Shown here in pieces: positions 9,710 to 22,260 of a stretch of 64,000 nucleotides of DNA (the first letter of the stretch is position 1; each line of letters starts with the position of its first letter). The position numbers and the translations under genes are program-made. This DNA comes from Tridacna crocea. Taxonomy: Eukaryota; Mollusca; Bivalvia; Cardiida; Cardiidae. Where the stretch lies: NCBI GenBank assembly GCA_943736015.1, contig OX031062.1:58702962-58766961 (forward strand), written 5' to 3'. Below the pieces are notes generated by a model. It was not told the origin of the DNA. It worked only from the letters and a program-made list of their open reading frames with translations, and made no database searches.

Positions 9710-10250
9710 AATATTTGCTTGTTACATACAATTGCTTCTTTCCAAAACTTGATTCTTTCCAAAAATTAATTAGTGCACATGCAGTCTATGGTATGGATGT
9801 ACAAAGCTGAACCTTTGTCTGGTCAAGTATTTAAGCTCCGAATACAAAAGACACAAGTTCTAACATTAATGTATTTTAGATCCAGACATAAATATCATTG
9901 AAATACCTGTTGACATGTTGTTGAAATCTGTAAAAAAAGGAATCCTTTCAGATGGGATATAACACCAGACTGGGGTATCTAATCATCAGTTTAAAAACAT
10001 CTTGGTCTCTCTGCCTACCTAAAAAGATACATTGTTGTTAGATTAGAAAGGAAAGTGATCAGTAAAAAAGACATGAAAAACATGATTCGCAATCACAATG
10101 CTTTAGATCTATTTGAGTAAAGTGTACTACTGCTGATGGTCTTCAACTGTCTTGCATCTGTAGGGTTCATCTGTATGCAATGACTTAATTGATGAAATAA
10201 CACCAATTTTTTCTTAAAAACTGACTGAAAAGATATCTGTAAACTGCAAG
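9710..10250. other. no gene recognised; likely intron of the - strand candidate
   Basis: Short minus-strand exons are conceivable (for example a 21 nt segment between TTTTTTTACAG and GTATTTC), but none is supported by phase or similarity. Confidence 0.4.
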
Positions 10251-10466
10251 TTAACCCATTACCGCACAATCCCTGAGCAAGAAGCCTTTAGAAAACATTG
10301 TGAGAAAAGGAGAAAATGTGGTAACCAGCATTTTCTCAATTTCACACAATGTTTTCTACCCTTCACAAAACAAATTTCAAATTTTCAGTCACTTCGATTT
10401 TGTCGTTTGCAAACTTTTTCGATTTGGACTTGTAAGCTTTAAATATTGTCATTTGGTAATGAGTTA
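10251..10466 (+). mobile_element. TTAA hairpin MITE, family I
   Basis: TTAACCCATTACCGCACAAT to GGTAATGAGTTAA. It lacks the ACTTTTGACGCC segment near the left end, and the hairpin has two lesions (GAAAATG_TGGTAACC, CTCAATTTCAC). Confidence 0.85.
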
Positions 10467-10986
10467 AACCAAACTCTTCAAAGTTGAGACTTAAAATATG
10501 CTGGTTTGACATTGTAACGTTAGTCAAGACCAGAATATACCTGGTAAGAATTCTGACATTTAATATAAAACGTCTACCACCTGATGTTAAACTCGGATCA
10601 AAATTCATCAATTATTTTTTCACAAAACAAACTTCTAAACTCATTCACTACCTACGACCAAGATCCGAACGCACCTAATATAAAGTCCGATCTTCACTAC
10701 AAAACAACCACAATGTGTTTAACTAGGTTTCCCTGGTCCATATTACAACCCTGTGTACCCTACACATTCGACTTTGTATGTATAAACGCCGAATGTCTTA
10801 TGGAACGAAATAGTAATGGACCGAAAGTTTTATGGGCCGAGACGCGAAGTTTCTACCAGTACAGCTCTGACAAGAGAAAAAACGGTGTTTATTCATGTCC
10901 TGATCAGAATGATGAAAGCGCAACTCCGATTTTCCAATCAACATACAAGGAACGCAGTCCTAATCTCAAGAAAATTAAAATCTTAC
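10467..10986. other. no confirmed gene; first intron of the - strand candidate
   Basis: A 147-codon plus-strand open frame (10584-11027) spans this stretch. It has no recognisable domain and covers the candidate minus-strand exon and its donor, so I treat it as a shadow. Confidence 0.4.
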
Positions 10987-11024
10987 CGAGGTTTCGTAGT
11001 AGGTTTCATGTAGAGGAAGCACAT
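10987..11024 (-). CDS. candidate first coding exon (- strand gene)
   Basis: The minus-strand ATG at 11024 reads 12 codons plus two bases (MCFLYMKPTTKP, then CG) to a strong donor CG|GTAAGA. Upstream on the same strand are CACGTG (11058-11063) and TGACGTA (11041-11047), like the promoter sites at 774-791. Too short to identify. It rests on the promoter-like sites and donor only. Confidence 0.3.
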
Positions 11025-11040
11025 TAGCGTCTGTGGATAT

Positions 11041-11063
11041 ACGTCATCATTATCAATCACGTG
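11041..11063 (-). promoter_or_regulatory. candidate E-box plus CRE promoter sites
   Basis: Minus strand: CACGTG, 10 nt spacer, then TGACGTA. The same two motifs within 20 bp occur at 774-791 before the other candidate gene. Confidence 0.3.
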
Positions 11064-11279
11064 ATGCCCAAATATAGGACATCAGAATCATTCCGAATAG
11101 ATGTAGCAACGTCTTTTTGGAGTTGGGAGAGTTGACAATGAAAAAATGCAAATGGTTCTGTAGCAGGAGCCGATGTTGCAATGAACGCTTCTATCCCCTT
11201 GTTGACATTATTAGAGTATAATTAGCAGATTCGTGTCTTTATTCCGACTATTTTCACGCACAAAAATACCTCTATATGA

Positions 11280-12060
11280 GCGCTATTGGGGCTTTAAGGC
11301 CATAACTTCCATACCATAAAAGGTATCAACTTGAAACTGAATACACTGATAGAACACATTACGGAGCAAAGCAGTGCACAAGAACCATAACTATTCTGCT
11401 CTTTTGTTTTAGTTATTGCCCTTTGTTAATTTTTAGTTTGAATTTTTGTCTAGGCAATAACTTTCAACATATAAGAGCTATTACATTGGAACTTCCTACT
11501 GATAGAATACATTCATGGAGAATAACTACTCTTCATTCACAGAAATATTCCTTGAGTGACTCATTTCAAAATTTGTTTTCAAAATTGTGATCTGTCAAGA
11601 AACATTGATCTGATGGTTGGGGCTATTTTCACTATAGGGCGAGAAGAGGAATTTCTCAGTTCTTCTCTAGAATGACTGATCATATTTTGAAAAATTGTTA
11701 GGGAAATTTTCATCCTTCGAAAAACAACAGCTTGTTATTGGCACCTGCATGTGGTTCTCTCATTCGAAATAATGTTTTTAGTCACTTTCGAGCCTGTGCT
11801 TTTCATCAAGAAATTGTCCTTGAGAAATCTTATTCTATCCCAAAATATATTTGTAGAATTCTCATTCATCAGAGTCATTGCTGTGATGATGATTGTAAGG
11901 GTGGCGACAGATTTTTAATTTTCTTTTACATGTGACCTTTTCAAAATTGTTTGATAAAATAATGGTCTTGTTTCCAAAGTTTCAATACCTCAAAAAAATT
12001 TGGCTATGGTGCTCTCAAAAATTCAGATGAGCAATCAAGGGCCATCTTGGCCCTCTTGTT
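11280..12060 (+). mobile_element. pearl-like element, 5' truncated, mixed core
   Basis: Core fragments GGGGCTTTAAGGCCATAAC and CACAGAAATATTCCTTGAG lead to a complete 3' end: ATTCAGATGAGC, then a GGGCCATCTTGGCCC hairpin and CTCTTGTT. No 5' hairpin is found. Confidence 0.7.
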
Positions 12061-12450
12061 TATCTCACCTTTCTTTATTTCACCAAAAGTCCATGATATA
12101 ACCTGTGCACAAAGTACACTCCTGAGGCCTCATTTTCAATCAGGTATTCATGAAATTTGGTCAGATTGTTTGTCTTGAAAATATCTTTTGCATATTTGAA
12201 ATTTGGTTACATCAGGTGAAAATATAAGTCTGCAAATCAAATCTAAGAAAAGCCTTGTATGCATTCTGGAGGCAATATTTTCAGTCAGATACTTATGAAA
12301 CTACATGTAAATGGGGATATCTCGAATATTCCTGAAAATGTGGGATGTTGGATAGAAAATTAGGTCACTGTACCAAATCTTAGAAAAACCTGATGTGCCA
12401 TCTAGAGGCCACATTTCCAGGTATTGGGGAAACTAGATCAGTGTTTGTCT
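12061..12450 (+). repeat. diverged type-D monomers
   Basis: Two to three 145-bp-like units: GCATTCTGGAGGCAATATT, TTTTCAGTCAGATACTTATG, AATCTTAGAAAAACC. They match the 40.2-43.2 kb array. The position immediately after a CTCTTGTTTATCTCACC junction suggests a second element joined to the previous one. Confidence 0.7.
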
Positions 12451-12460
12451 TGCTGTTATC

Positions 12461-12589
12461 TTGCACAATGTTTTCTACTTTTCCCAAAACAGACTGCGAT
12501 TTCTCAGTCACATTTAATTTGTCGTCTGCAATGAAATAATACTTTCATTTAAATCAAGTCCACGATTTTGTCGTCTGGTGAAGAGTTAA
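12461..12589 (+). mobile_element. TTAA hairpin MITE, right half only
   Basis: Starts inside the hairpin (CACAATGTTTTCTAC) and runs to GTCTGGTGAAGAGTTAA. The left half and hairpin tip are lost. Confidence 0.75.
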
Positions 12590-12708
12590 AGTATTACAAG
12601 TTATTGTATTGAATATGAATTACCGGTGGATATGGTCTGGGTGATAGAAATCGTCTTTAAAGGGATTGGGACAGTGTGAGGAAAGCAGCATATGCGGGTA
12701 ACTAGTTT

Positions 12709-14119
12709 TTAGCTCACCTAAGCACAATGTGCTCAAGGGGAGCTTTTAGGATCACCCGGTGTCCGTCGTCCATCATCTGTCGTCCGTCATCCGTCGTCAA
12801 CAATTCTTTAACATCAACTCTTCCTAAACCGCAGGGCCAATTTGGACCAAACTTGGCTGGATTGTTCCTTGGGAGGTCCTCTTTAAAAATTGTTCACAGA
12901 ATTTGATTCCATCAAAACTCTGGTTGCCATGGCAACGAAATGGAATTTTTTAGCAAATTCTTTAAAAATCTTCTCTGAAACCGCTGGTCAGATTTTGAAA
13001 TAATTTCACAGATATGTTCCTTGGGTGACCCTTTTCAAAAATTTTGGTAAAATTTTGATCCGTCAAAAAATGTGGCTGTGGTGAATGGGGGCTACTTGCA
13101 CTATACAGAAATGAAGGAATTCTATAAAAATCTTCTCCTCTGAAACCGCTTGTCGGATTTTGAAATAATTTCACAGATATGTTCCTTGAGTGACCCTTTT
13201 CAAAAAGTGTCCGTGAAATTTTGATACGTCAAAAAATGTGGCTCTGGTGAAAGGGGGCTACTTGCACTATACAGAAATGAAGGAATTCTTAAAAAATCTT
13301 CTTCTCTGAAACCGCTGGTCAGATTTTGAAGTAATTTCACAGAGTTGTTCCTTGGGTGACCCTTTTCAAAAATTGTACGCGAAATTTTGATTGGTCAAGA
13401 AACATGGCTCTGGTGAATGGGGGCTACTTGCACTATAGGGAAATTAAGAAATTTTTGAAAATTCTTCTTCTCTGAAACGGTTGGACAGATTTTGAAATGA
13501 CTTCACAGAGATGTTCCTTGGGTGACCCTTTTCAAAAATTGTTCACAAAATTTTGATCTGTCAAGAAACATGGCTCTGGTGAATGGGGACTACTTGCACT
13601 ATATGTAAATGATGAAATTCTTGAAAATTCTTCTTCTCTGAAACCCCTTGTCAGATTTTAAAATAATTTGACTGAGATGGTCCTTGGGTGACCCTTTTCA
13701 AAAACTGTACATATGATTTTGATCTGTCGAGTAACATGGCTCTTGTGAATGGGGGCTACTTGCACTATACGGATATGATGGAATTATTGAAAATTCTCTT
13801 TCTCTGAAATCCCTGGTCAGAATTTAAAAGTAATTTTCTGAAATGTTTCTTGGGTGACCCTTTTCAAAAGTTGTTCGTAAATTTTGATCCATCAAGAAAC
13901 ATGGCTCTCACAGATGGGGGCTACTTGCTCTTATACAGAAATGAAGAATTCTTAAAAATTCTATTTGAAACTGATTGTCAGATTTTGAATGACTTTAACA
14001 TTTTGCCTAGCAAAATTAAAAATTTGGTTCCAATGTTTCAATACCTCAAAAAAAAAATAGGCTATGATCATCTCAAAAATATCAGGTGAGCGATCCAGGG
14101 CCATCTTGACCCTCTTGTT
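12709..14119 (+). mobile_element. complete pearl-like element, type-A core
   Basis: The 5' end AGCTCACCTAAGCACAATG forms a GAGCAC/GTGCTC-type hairpin. A TCCGTCGTCC stretch follows, then a unit containing GTTGCCATGGCAAC (12923-12936), then about seven type-A monomers of 161-171 bp. The 3' end is ATCAGGTGAGCG plus hairpin GGGCCATCTTGACCC and CTCTTGTT. All parts of the pearl architecture are present. No open reading frame of note. Confidence 0.9.
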
Positions 14120-14158
14120 CTCCTTTTCTCACAGTGTTTTCATATTCATGTGTTTTTA

Positions 14159-15523
14159 GCTCACCTGAGCACGTGCTCAAGGGGAGCTTTTAGGATCACC
14201 CGGTGTCCGTCGTGCGTCAGTGCGTCGTGCGTCATCAACAATTCTTCAAACATCAAATCCTCCTAAACCACTGGACCAATTTGAACCAAACTTGGCTGGA
14301 ATGTTCCTTTGGAGGTTCTCTTTAAAAAATTGTTCACAGAATTTGATTCCGTCAAAAACTCTGGTTGCCATGGCAACGAAATGGAATTTTTTAGGAAATT
14401 CTTTAAAAATATTCTCTTAAACCGCTGGCCAGATTTTAAAATAATTTCACAGAGATATTCCTTGGGTGACCCTTTTCAAAAATTGTTCGCGAAATTTTGA
14501 TCCCTCAAGAAACATGGCTCTGGTGAATGGGGACTTCTTGCACTATACAGAAATGAAGAAATTTTTAAAAATTCTTCTTCTCTGAAACCGCTGGCCAGAT
14601 TTTAAAATAATTTCACAGAGATGGTCCTTGGGTGACCCTTTTCAAAAGTGTTCGTGAAATTTTGATCCATCAAGAAATATGGCTCTGGTGAATGGGGGCT
14701 TCTTGTACTATACAGAAATGAAATTCTTAAAAATTATTCTTCTCTGAAACCACTGATCAGATTTTGAAATAATTTCACAGAAATGTTCTGTGGATGACCC
14801 TTTTCAAAAATTGTTCGTGAAATTTTGATCCGTCAAGAAACATGGCTCTGGTGAATGGGGGCTAACTGCGCTATAGGGAAATGAAGAAATTCTTAAAAAT
14901 TCTTCTTCTCTGACACCATACAGAAATACTTTAAAATTCTTCTTCTCTGAAACCGCTAGTCAGAATTTGAAATAATTTCACAGAGATGTTCCTTGGATGA
15001 CCCTTTTCAAAATTTGTTGGCGAAATTGTGATTCATCAAAAAATGTGGCTCTGGTGAATGGGGGCTACTTGCACTATAGGGAAATGAAGAAATTCTTAAA
15101 AACTCTTCTTCTCTGAAACCACGGGTCAGATTTTGAAATAATTTTACAAAGATGTTTCACCTTTTCAAAATGTGTTCATGAAAGTTTGATTTGTCAATAA
15201 ACATGGCTCTGGTGAATGGGGGCTACTTGCACTATATGGCCATGAAGGAATTTTTTAAAATTCTTTTCTGAAATGGCTGATCAGGTTCTGAAACAATTTC
15301 ACAGAAATGTATCTTAGTTGACCCTTTTCAAAAATTGCTCAAAATATATTTTAATCCATCAAGAAACATGGCTCTGATGGCTGTAGGCCATTTACATTAT
15401 ACAGACATGAGGAAATTCTTAAAAATTCTTCTTCTCTGAAATGGTTGTTTAGATTGTGAAAAAAACGGCTATGGTCCTCTCAAAACTTCAGGTGAGCGAA
15501 CCAGGGCCATCTTGGCCCTCTTG
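14159..15523 (+). mobile_element. complete pearl-like element, type-A core
   Basis: The 5' hairpin is shortened to GAGCACGTGCTC. X-box-like palindrome at 14364-14377. Seven to eight type-A monomers, some with deletions (14915-14940). Its CTCTTGTT end is joined directly to the next element's TTTAGCTCACC. Confidence 0.9.
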
Positions 15524-15756
15524 TTTTTAGCTCACCTGAGCACAACATACTCAAGGGGAGCTTTTAGGGTCACCCAGTGTCCGTCTGTTGTCGTGCGTCG
15601 TCAACAATTCTTTAAACATCAACTCCTCCTAAACCACTGGGCCAATTTGGACCAAACTTGGCTGGAATGTTCCTTGGGAGGTCCTCTTTTAAAATTGTTC
15701 GCAGAATTTGATTCCGTCAAAAACTCTGGTTGCCATAGCAACAAAATGGAATTTTT

Positions 15757-17537
15757 AGCTCATCTGAGCACAACGTGCTCAGGGGGAGCTATTGTGACCA
15801 ATCATCGTCCGGCGTCCGTCCGTCCATCTGTCCGTCCGTCCGTTAACAATTTCTTTAAAAATCTTCTCCAAAACCAGAAGGCTAATCTTGATAAAACTTG
15901 GCAGGAATGTTCCTTGGGTGAAGCTCTACAAAAATTGTTAAAAGAATTTAATTCCAACAAAAACTCTGGTTGCCATGGCAACAAAATGGCTGAAAATGGA
16001 AAAAATCTTTAAAAATCTTCTTGTGACAAACCATAAGGCCGGGAGCATTCATATTTTGTATGAAGCATCATTGGGTGACCCTTTACCAAAATTGTTAAAA
16101 TCATTCCCCTGGGGTCATATTTGGGCTTTGCCCGGGCGCACCTTATTTTACATAGAAACAAAGAAGGAAAGCTTTAAAAAATCTTCTTCTGACAAACCAT
16201 AATGGCTAGAGCATTCATATTTGGTATGTAGCATTATCTGATGATCCTCTACCAAAATTATTAAAATTATTCCTTTGCTGTCATATTTGGGCTCTGCCCG
16301 GGTGCACCCTATTTTAAAATCTTTAAAAATCCTCTTGTGACAAAACATAAGGTTGGGAGCATTTATATTTTGTTTGAAACATCATTGGGTGACCTCTTAC
16401 CAAAATTGTTAAAATCATTCCCATGGGGTCATATTTGGGCTTTGCCCGGGCGCACTCTATTTAGAAATTTAGAGGGAAATCTTTAAAACTTCTTCTGGTG
16501 ACAAATCATAATGGCTAGAACATTCCTATTTAGTGTGTAGCATTAACTGATGATCTTCTACCAAAATTGTTGAAATTATCCTTCTGCGGTCATATTTGGG
16601 CTCTGCCCGGGCGCACCCTATTTTACAATCTTTAAAAATCTTCTTGTGACAAAGCATAAGGCGGAGGGCATTCATATTTTGTTTGAAGCATTATTGGGTG
16701 ACCCCTTACCAAAATTGTTAAAATTATTCCCCTTGGGTCATATTTGGGCTTTGCCCGGGCACAACCTATTTTACATAGAAGCAAAGAAGGAAACCTTTAA
16801 TAAATCTTTTTCTGACAAACCTTAATGGCTAGAGCATTCATATTTGCTATGTAGCAAAATCTGATAATCTTCTACCAAAATTGCTAGAATTATCTCTCTG
16901 CGGTCATATTTGGGCTCTGCCCGGGCGCACCCTATTTTACATAGAAACAAAGAAGGAAATCTTTTAAAAATCTACTTGTGACAAACCATAAAGGCTAGAG
17001 CATTCATATTTTGCATGTAGCATCATCTAGTGACCCTTTATAAAAATAATTGAAATTATCCCCTCGGGGTCATATTTTGGCTCTGTGCCCTGGTGCACAC
17101 TATTTCACATAGAATCATAGAAGGAAATCTTTTAAAATCAGTTCCATCTAAAAAGGAGAAATTGTTTGTAACAAGCAATTTCTCCTTTCTCACAATCTTT
17201 TCTACCATATAGATCACATATTTTTCATTTTAGATACATTTTAAAATGTCGTCTGCAATTTGTTTCAATTTGGAACGGTCTAAAATTTTGTCGTCTGGTA
17301 ATGGCTAAACTACAAGTCAAAAAGGGAACAAGACACTGTAAAGAGAAAAATTGATGATAAGCAGCAGCTTTTAGCTCCACTGGCCAAAGACAAAGAAGAA
17401 AATCTGTAAACATATTTTTGTGACAAACCCCAGGGTATGCCTTATTTGAAAAGAATTAATAGCCTGCCCTTGATAAACCATATAAGTTACAAATATACTC
17501 AGGTGAGCGATATAGGACCATCATGGTCCTCTTGTTT
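15757..17537 (+). mobile_element. nested pearl-like element, type-C core
   Basis: 5' end AGCTCATCTGAGCACAAC, a CCGTCCGTCCATCTGTCCG stretch and GTTGCCATGGCAAC at 15969-15982. The core has about seven type-C monomers marked by GGGCTCTGCCCGGGCGCACC. The 3' end is ACTCAGGTGAGCGA, then GGACCATCATGGTCC and CTCTTG. A MITE remnant (17145-17308) and a TAGCTCCACTGGCCAAAG 5' end of another element lie inside its 3' part. Confidence 0.85.
17145..17308 (+). mobile_element. TTAA hairpin MITE fragment, family II-like tip
   Basis: Hairpin GAAATTGTTTGTAACAAGC is complete at the tip. The right half ends GTCTGGTAATGGCTAA. The left terminus is missing. Confidence 0.75.
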
Positions 17538-19725
17538 AGGAAATTCTTTAAAAATCTTCTACTCTGGAACCGCTGGCCAGATTTTAAAATGATTTCACAG
17601 AGATGTTCCTTGGGTGACCCTTTTCAAAAAGTGTTCTTGAAATTTTGATCCGTCAAGAAACATGGCTCTGGTGAATGGGGGCTTCTTGCACTATACAGAA
17701 ATGAAGGAATTCTTAAAAATTTTTCTTCTCTGAAACCGCTGGCCAGATTTTGAAATAATTTCACAGAGATGTTCCTTGGGTGACCCTTTTTAAAAATTGT
17801 TTGCAAAAATTTGATCCGTCAAGAAACATGGCTCTGCTGAATGGGGACTTCTTGCACTATATAGAAATGAAGGAATTCTTAAAAATTCTTCTTCTCTGAA
17901 ACCGCTGGCCAGATTTTAAAATAATATCACAGAGATGTTCCTTGGGTGACCCTTTTCAAAAATTGTTTGCCAAATTTTGATCCGTCAAGAAACATGGCTC
18001 TGGGGAATGGGGGCTACTTGCACTATACAGAAATGAAGAAATTCTTGAAAATTCTTCTTCTCTGAAACCGCTGGCCAGATTTTGAAATAATTTCACAGAG
18101 ATGTTCTTTGGTTGACCCTTTTCAAAAAATGTTTGTGACATTTTGATCGGTCAAGAAACATGGCTCTGGTGAATGGGGGCTACTTGCGCTATAGGGAAAT
18201 GAAAAAATTCTTAAAAATTCTTCTTCTCTGAAACCGCTGGTCAGATTTTTAAATAATTTCACAGAGATGTTCCTTGGGTGACCCTTTTCAAAATTTCGCC
18301 AAAAAATTATTTGGCGAAATTTTGATCCGTCAATAAACATGGCTCCTTTGAATGGGAGCTACCTGCACTATAGGGCAATGAGGAAATTCTTAAAAATTTT
18401 TCTCTGAAACGGCTGGTCAGATTTTGAAATTATTTCACAGAGATGTTCCTTTGGTGACTTTTTTCAAATTGCGTGCGCAAAATTTTGATCTGTCAAGAAA
18501 CATGGCTCTGGTGAATGGGGCTACTTGCAATTTATGGAATTGAATAAATTCTTGAAAATTCTTCTCTGAAACCTGTTGTCAGATTTTGAAATAATTTCAC
18601 AGCAGTGTTCCTTGAGTGACCCTTTTTTCAAAAGTTAATCATGAAATTTTGATCTTTCGAGAAACATGGATCTGGTGAATGGGGGCTACTTGCACTATAC
18701 AGACATGAAGAAATTCTTGAAACTTCTTCTCTGAAATGGCGGGTCAGATTTTGAAATAATTTCACAGAAATTTTTTCTTGAATGGCCCTTTCCAAAAAGT
18801 GTTTGTGAACTTTTGATAGGTCAAGAAACATGACTCTGGTGAATGTGGGCTTCTTGCACGATACAGAAATAAAGTGATATTCTTAAAAATTCTTCTTCTC
18901 TGAAACAGCTAGTCAGATTTTGTAATAGTTTCACAGAGATGTTCTTTGGTACCCTTTTCAAAAAGTGTTCACGAGTTTTGATTCATCAAGAAACATAGTT
19001 CTGGCAAATGGGGGCTACTTGCACTATGGGGAAATGAAGAAATTCTTAAAAATTCTTCTTCTCTTGAAAGGCTTGTCAGATTTAGAAATTATTTCACAGA
19101 GATGTTCCATGGGTGACCATTTTCAAAACCTGTTCATGAAATTTTGATTCGTCAATAAACATGGCTCTGGCTCTGGCTCTGGGGCTACTTGCACTATATG
19201 GAAATGAGTACATCCTTGAAAATTCTTCTTCTCTGAAACCTGCCATCAGATTTTGAAATAATGTCACTTGCAATGTTCCTTGGGTGACCGTCTTCAAAAT
19301 TTGTTCGTGAAATTTTGATCCATGGAAAAACATGGCTCTGGTGAATGGGGGCTACTTGCACTATACGGACATGAAGAAATTCTTGAAAATTCTTCTTCTC
19401 TGAAACAGCTAGTCAGATTTGAAGATAATTTCACAGAAATGTTTCTTGAATGGCCCTTTTCAAAAAATGTTCATGAAGTTTTGATAGGTCAAGAAACATG
19501 GCTCTGGTGAATGGGCGCTACTTGCATTATACGAAAATTAAGAATCTTCTTTTCTGAAACTGCTGGTCAGATTTTGAAAGGAGTTTTACAGGTAACCTTT
19601 TGAAAATTGCTTTACAAAATAATGATTTTGTGTCCAGTGTTTCAATTCCTCAGAAAAAAAAAATTTGGCTATGATCCTCTCAAAAATTCAGGTGAGCGAC
19701 CCAGGGCCATTTTGGCCCTCTTGTT

Positions 19726-20056
19726 CAAATTTATAGTTTATAGTCCTTCTGTCATTGTCCAGGTGTTTGTTTTGCATGCATATCTCAATCCTTGTGTGTC
19801 TGCGTAACCTTTCATTTTTTAACATCCTCTTCTCTGAAAATAGCTATCCAATTTCAATGAAACCTTACAGAAAAGACCCTGCCATTATCTTCTTCAGAGG
19901 TTCTTGAAATAATTCGATTTCTTCATAAAGTCTGGCTGTCGAAGCAACAAAACTGAAAAATATAGAAAATCTTTTAAAAACTTGTGTGAAACAATAAGGT
20001 GTAGGGCTACCACGTTTGGCATGTAGCTTCATCTAGTTGACTTCTCCCAATTTCTT
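19726..20056. other. diverged element remnants, no gene
   Basis: Contains AACATCCTCTTCTCTGAAA and ATGTAGCTTCATCTAGTTGA, which are fragments of the tandem-core monomers. No termini and no coding signal. Confidence 0.5.
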
Positions 20057-20367
20057 AGCTAACCTGAGCACAACGTGCTCAAAGGGAACTTTTAGGATCA
20101 CCCGGTGTCCGTCGTCTGCCGTGCGTCATCAACAATTCTTTAAACATCAACTCCTCCTAAACCACGAGGCCAATTTGGACCAAACTTGGCTGGAATGTTT
20201 CTTGGGAGGTCCTCTTTAAAAATTGTTCACCGAATTTGATTCTGTCAAAAACTCTGGTTCCATAGCAACCAAATGGAATTTTCTAAGAAATTCTTCAAAA
20301 ATCTTCTTTGAAACTGCTTCCCAAATTTTAAAATAATGTCACAGAGATGTTCCTTGGGTGACCCTTT
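20057..20367 (+). mobile_element. pearl-like element, 5' part
   Basis: AGCTAACCTGAGCACAACG, TCCGTCGTCTGCCGTGCGTC, the single-copy unit (its X-box palindrome damaged to GGTTCCATAGCAACC) and the start of one type-A monomer. It stops within GGGTGACCCTTTT, where the next element begins. I do not see it resume. Confidence 0.8.
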
Positions 20368-20370
20368 TTA

Positions 20371-22260
20371 GCTCACGTGAGCACGAAGTGCTCATGGTGA
20401 GCTTTGTGATCGCCCAGTGTCTGTCATGCGTCGTGCGGTGTGCATCGTCTGTCGTCCACAATTTCTTTAAAGATCTCCTCCTAAACCACTGGGCCAATCT
20501 TGATGAAACTTGGCAGGGATGTTCCTTGGGTGAAGCTCTACCAAAGTTTTTCAAGAGACTGAATTCCAGCCATAGCTCTGGTTGCCATGGCAACCAAAAG
20601 GAAAAAAATAGCAAAATCTTTGAATAGAAGGCATAGAGCTTTGATATTTCGTATGTAGCATCCCCTAGTGGACCTCTACCAAGATTGTTCATATGATGCC
20701 CCTAGGGGTCAAAACTGGTTCCGCCCCGGGAGTCACAAGTTTGAAACATAGGAACAAAGAAGGAAAACTTGAAAAATCTTCTCTGAAACTAGAAGGCGTA
20801 GAGCTTTGATATTTGGTGTGTAGCATCTCTTAGTGGACCTCTACCAAGATTGTTCATATGATGCCTCTACTGGCCCAGTCCCGGGGGTCACAACTTTGAA
20901 ACAAAGAAACAAAGAATGAAAACTTTAAAATTCTTCTCTGAAAGTGGAAGGTGCAGAGCTTTGATATTTGGTATTTAACCTCTCCTAGGAACTTCTACCA
21001 AGATTGTTCATATGATGCTCCTGGGGTCAAAACTGGCTCGGCCCCAAGGGTCACAAGTTTGAAACATAGGAACAAAGAAGGAAAAGTTTAAAAAAAATTC
21101 TTCTCTGAAACTTGAAGGTGCAGAGCTTTGATATGTGGTATTTAGCCTCTCTTAGTAGACTTCTACCAAGATTGTTCATATGATGCCCCTGGGGTCAAAA
21201 CTGGCCCCGCCCTGGGGGTTACAAGTTTGAAACATAGGAACAAAGAAGGAAAACATTAAAATTCTTCTTCTCTGAAATTAGAAGGAGCTTTGATATTTGG
21301 TATGTAGCCTCTCCTAGTGGACTTCTTCCAAGATTGTTGATATGATGCCCTTGGGGTCAAAATTGGCCCGGCCGCGGGGGTTACAAGTTTGAAAGATAGG
21401 AACAAAGAAGGAAAACATTAAAATTCTTCTTCTCTGAATGAAACTAGAAGGTGCAGACCTTTGATATTTGGTATATAGCATCTCCTAGAAGACCTCTACC
21501 AAGAATGTTCATATGATGCCCCTGTGGTCAAAACTGGCCCTGTCCCGGGGGTTACAAGTTTGAAACATAGGAACAAAGAAGGAAAAGTCTAAAATTCTTG
21601 TTCTCTGAAACTAGAAGATGCAGAGCTTTGATATTTGGTATGTAGCCTCTCCTAGTGGATGTCTACCAAGATTGTGCATATGATGCCCCTGGGGTCAAAA
21701 GTGGCCCGGCCCCGGGGGTCACAAGTTTGAAACATAGGAACAAAGAAAGAAAACATTAAAATTTTTCTTCTCTGAAACTAGAAGGCATAAAGCTTTGATA
21801 TTTGGTATACATGTAGCATCTAGTGGACCTTTACCAAGATTGTTTATATGATGTCCCTGGGGTCAAACTGGCCCGCCCTGGGGGGCACAAGTTTGAAACA
21901 TAGGAACAAAGAAGGAAAGCTTTGAAATTCTTCTTCTCTGAAACTAGAAGGTGCAGAGCTTTATTATTTGGTATGTAGCATCTCCTAGTTGACCTCTACC
22001 AAGTTAGTTCAAATGATATCACTGGGGTCAATACTGGCCCAGCCACGGGGGTCACAGTTTCACAACATAGGAACAAAAGACGGAAAACTTTAAATAAAAT
22101 TTTCTTTGAAACTTGAAGTCGTAGAGCTTTGATATTTCATATTTAGCATCTTCTAGTGGACCTCTACCTAATACATTAAGATGATCCTTGAATCCAAACT
22201 GGCCCCGCCCTGATGGTCACAAGTTTGAACATGAGAACAAAGAAGGAAAACTTTGAAATT
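20371..22260 (+). mobile_element. pearl-like element, type-B core, 3' end missing
   Basis: 5' end AGCTCACGTGAGCACGAAG inside the previous element's type-A monomer. GTTGCCATGGCAAC at 20581-20594. About ten type-B monomers with CTAGTGGACCTCTACCAAG and GGCCCCGCCCCGGGGGTCAC. No CAGGTGAGC/CTCTTGTT terminus is present, so the 3' end is truncated. Confidence 0.85.

Larger units (their letters stand above)
15530..19725 (+). mobile_element. long pearl-like element interrupted by a nested copy
   Basis: 5' end AGCTCACCTGAGCACAAC, unit with GTTGCCATAGCAAC (15729-15742). It is interrupted at 15757-17537 by another element and then resumes in the same phase (AGGAAATTCTTTAAAAATC) with about thirteen type-A monomers. 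3' end at GGGCCATTTTGGCCCTCTTG. It is the longest type-A array in the window. Confidence 0.85.

Noticed and set aside
9958..9996. Minus-strand GATTAGATACCCCA, like the conserved 12S rRNA motif
   Set aside because: Only about 14-16 bases match, and nothing around resembles mitochondrial rRNA. Too little to call a nuclear mitochondrial insertion.
10584..11027. 147-codon plus-strand open frame
   Set aside because: No domain, and it overlaps a minus-strand ATG/donor with promoter-like sites. It also begins in unremarkable sequence. Treated as chance.
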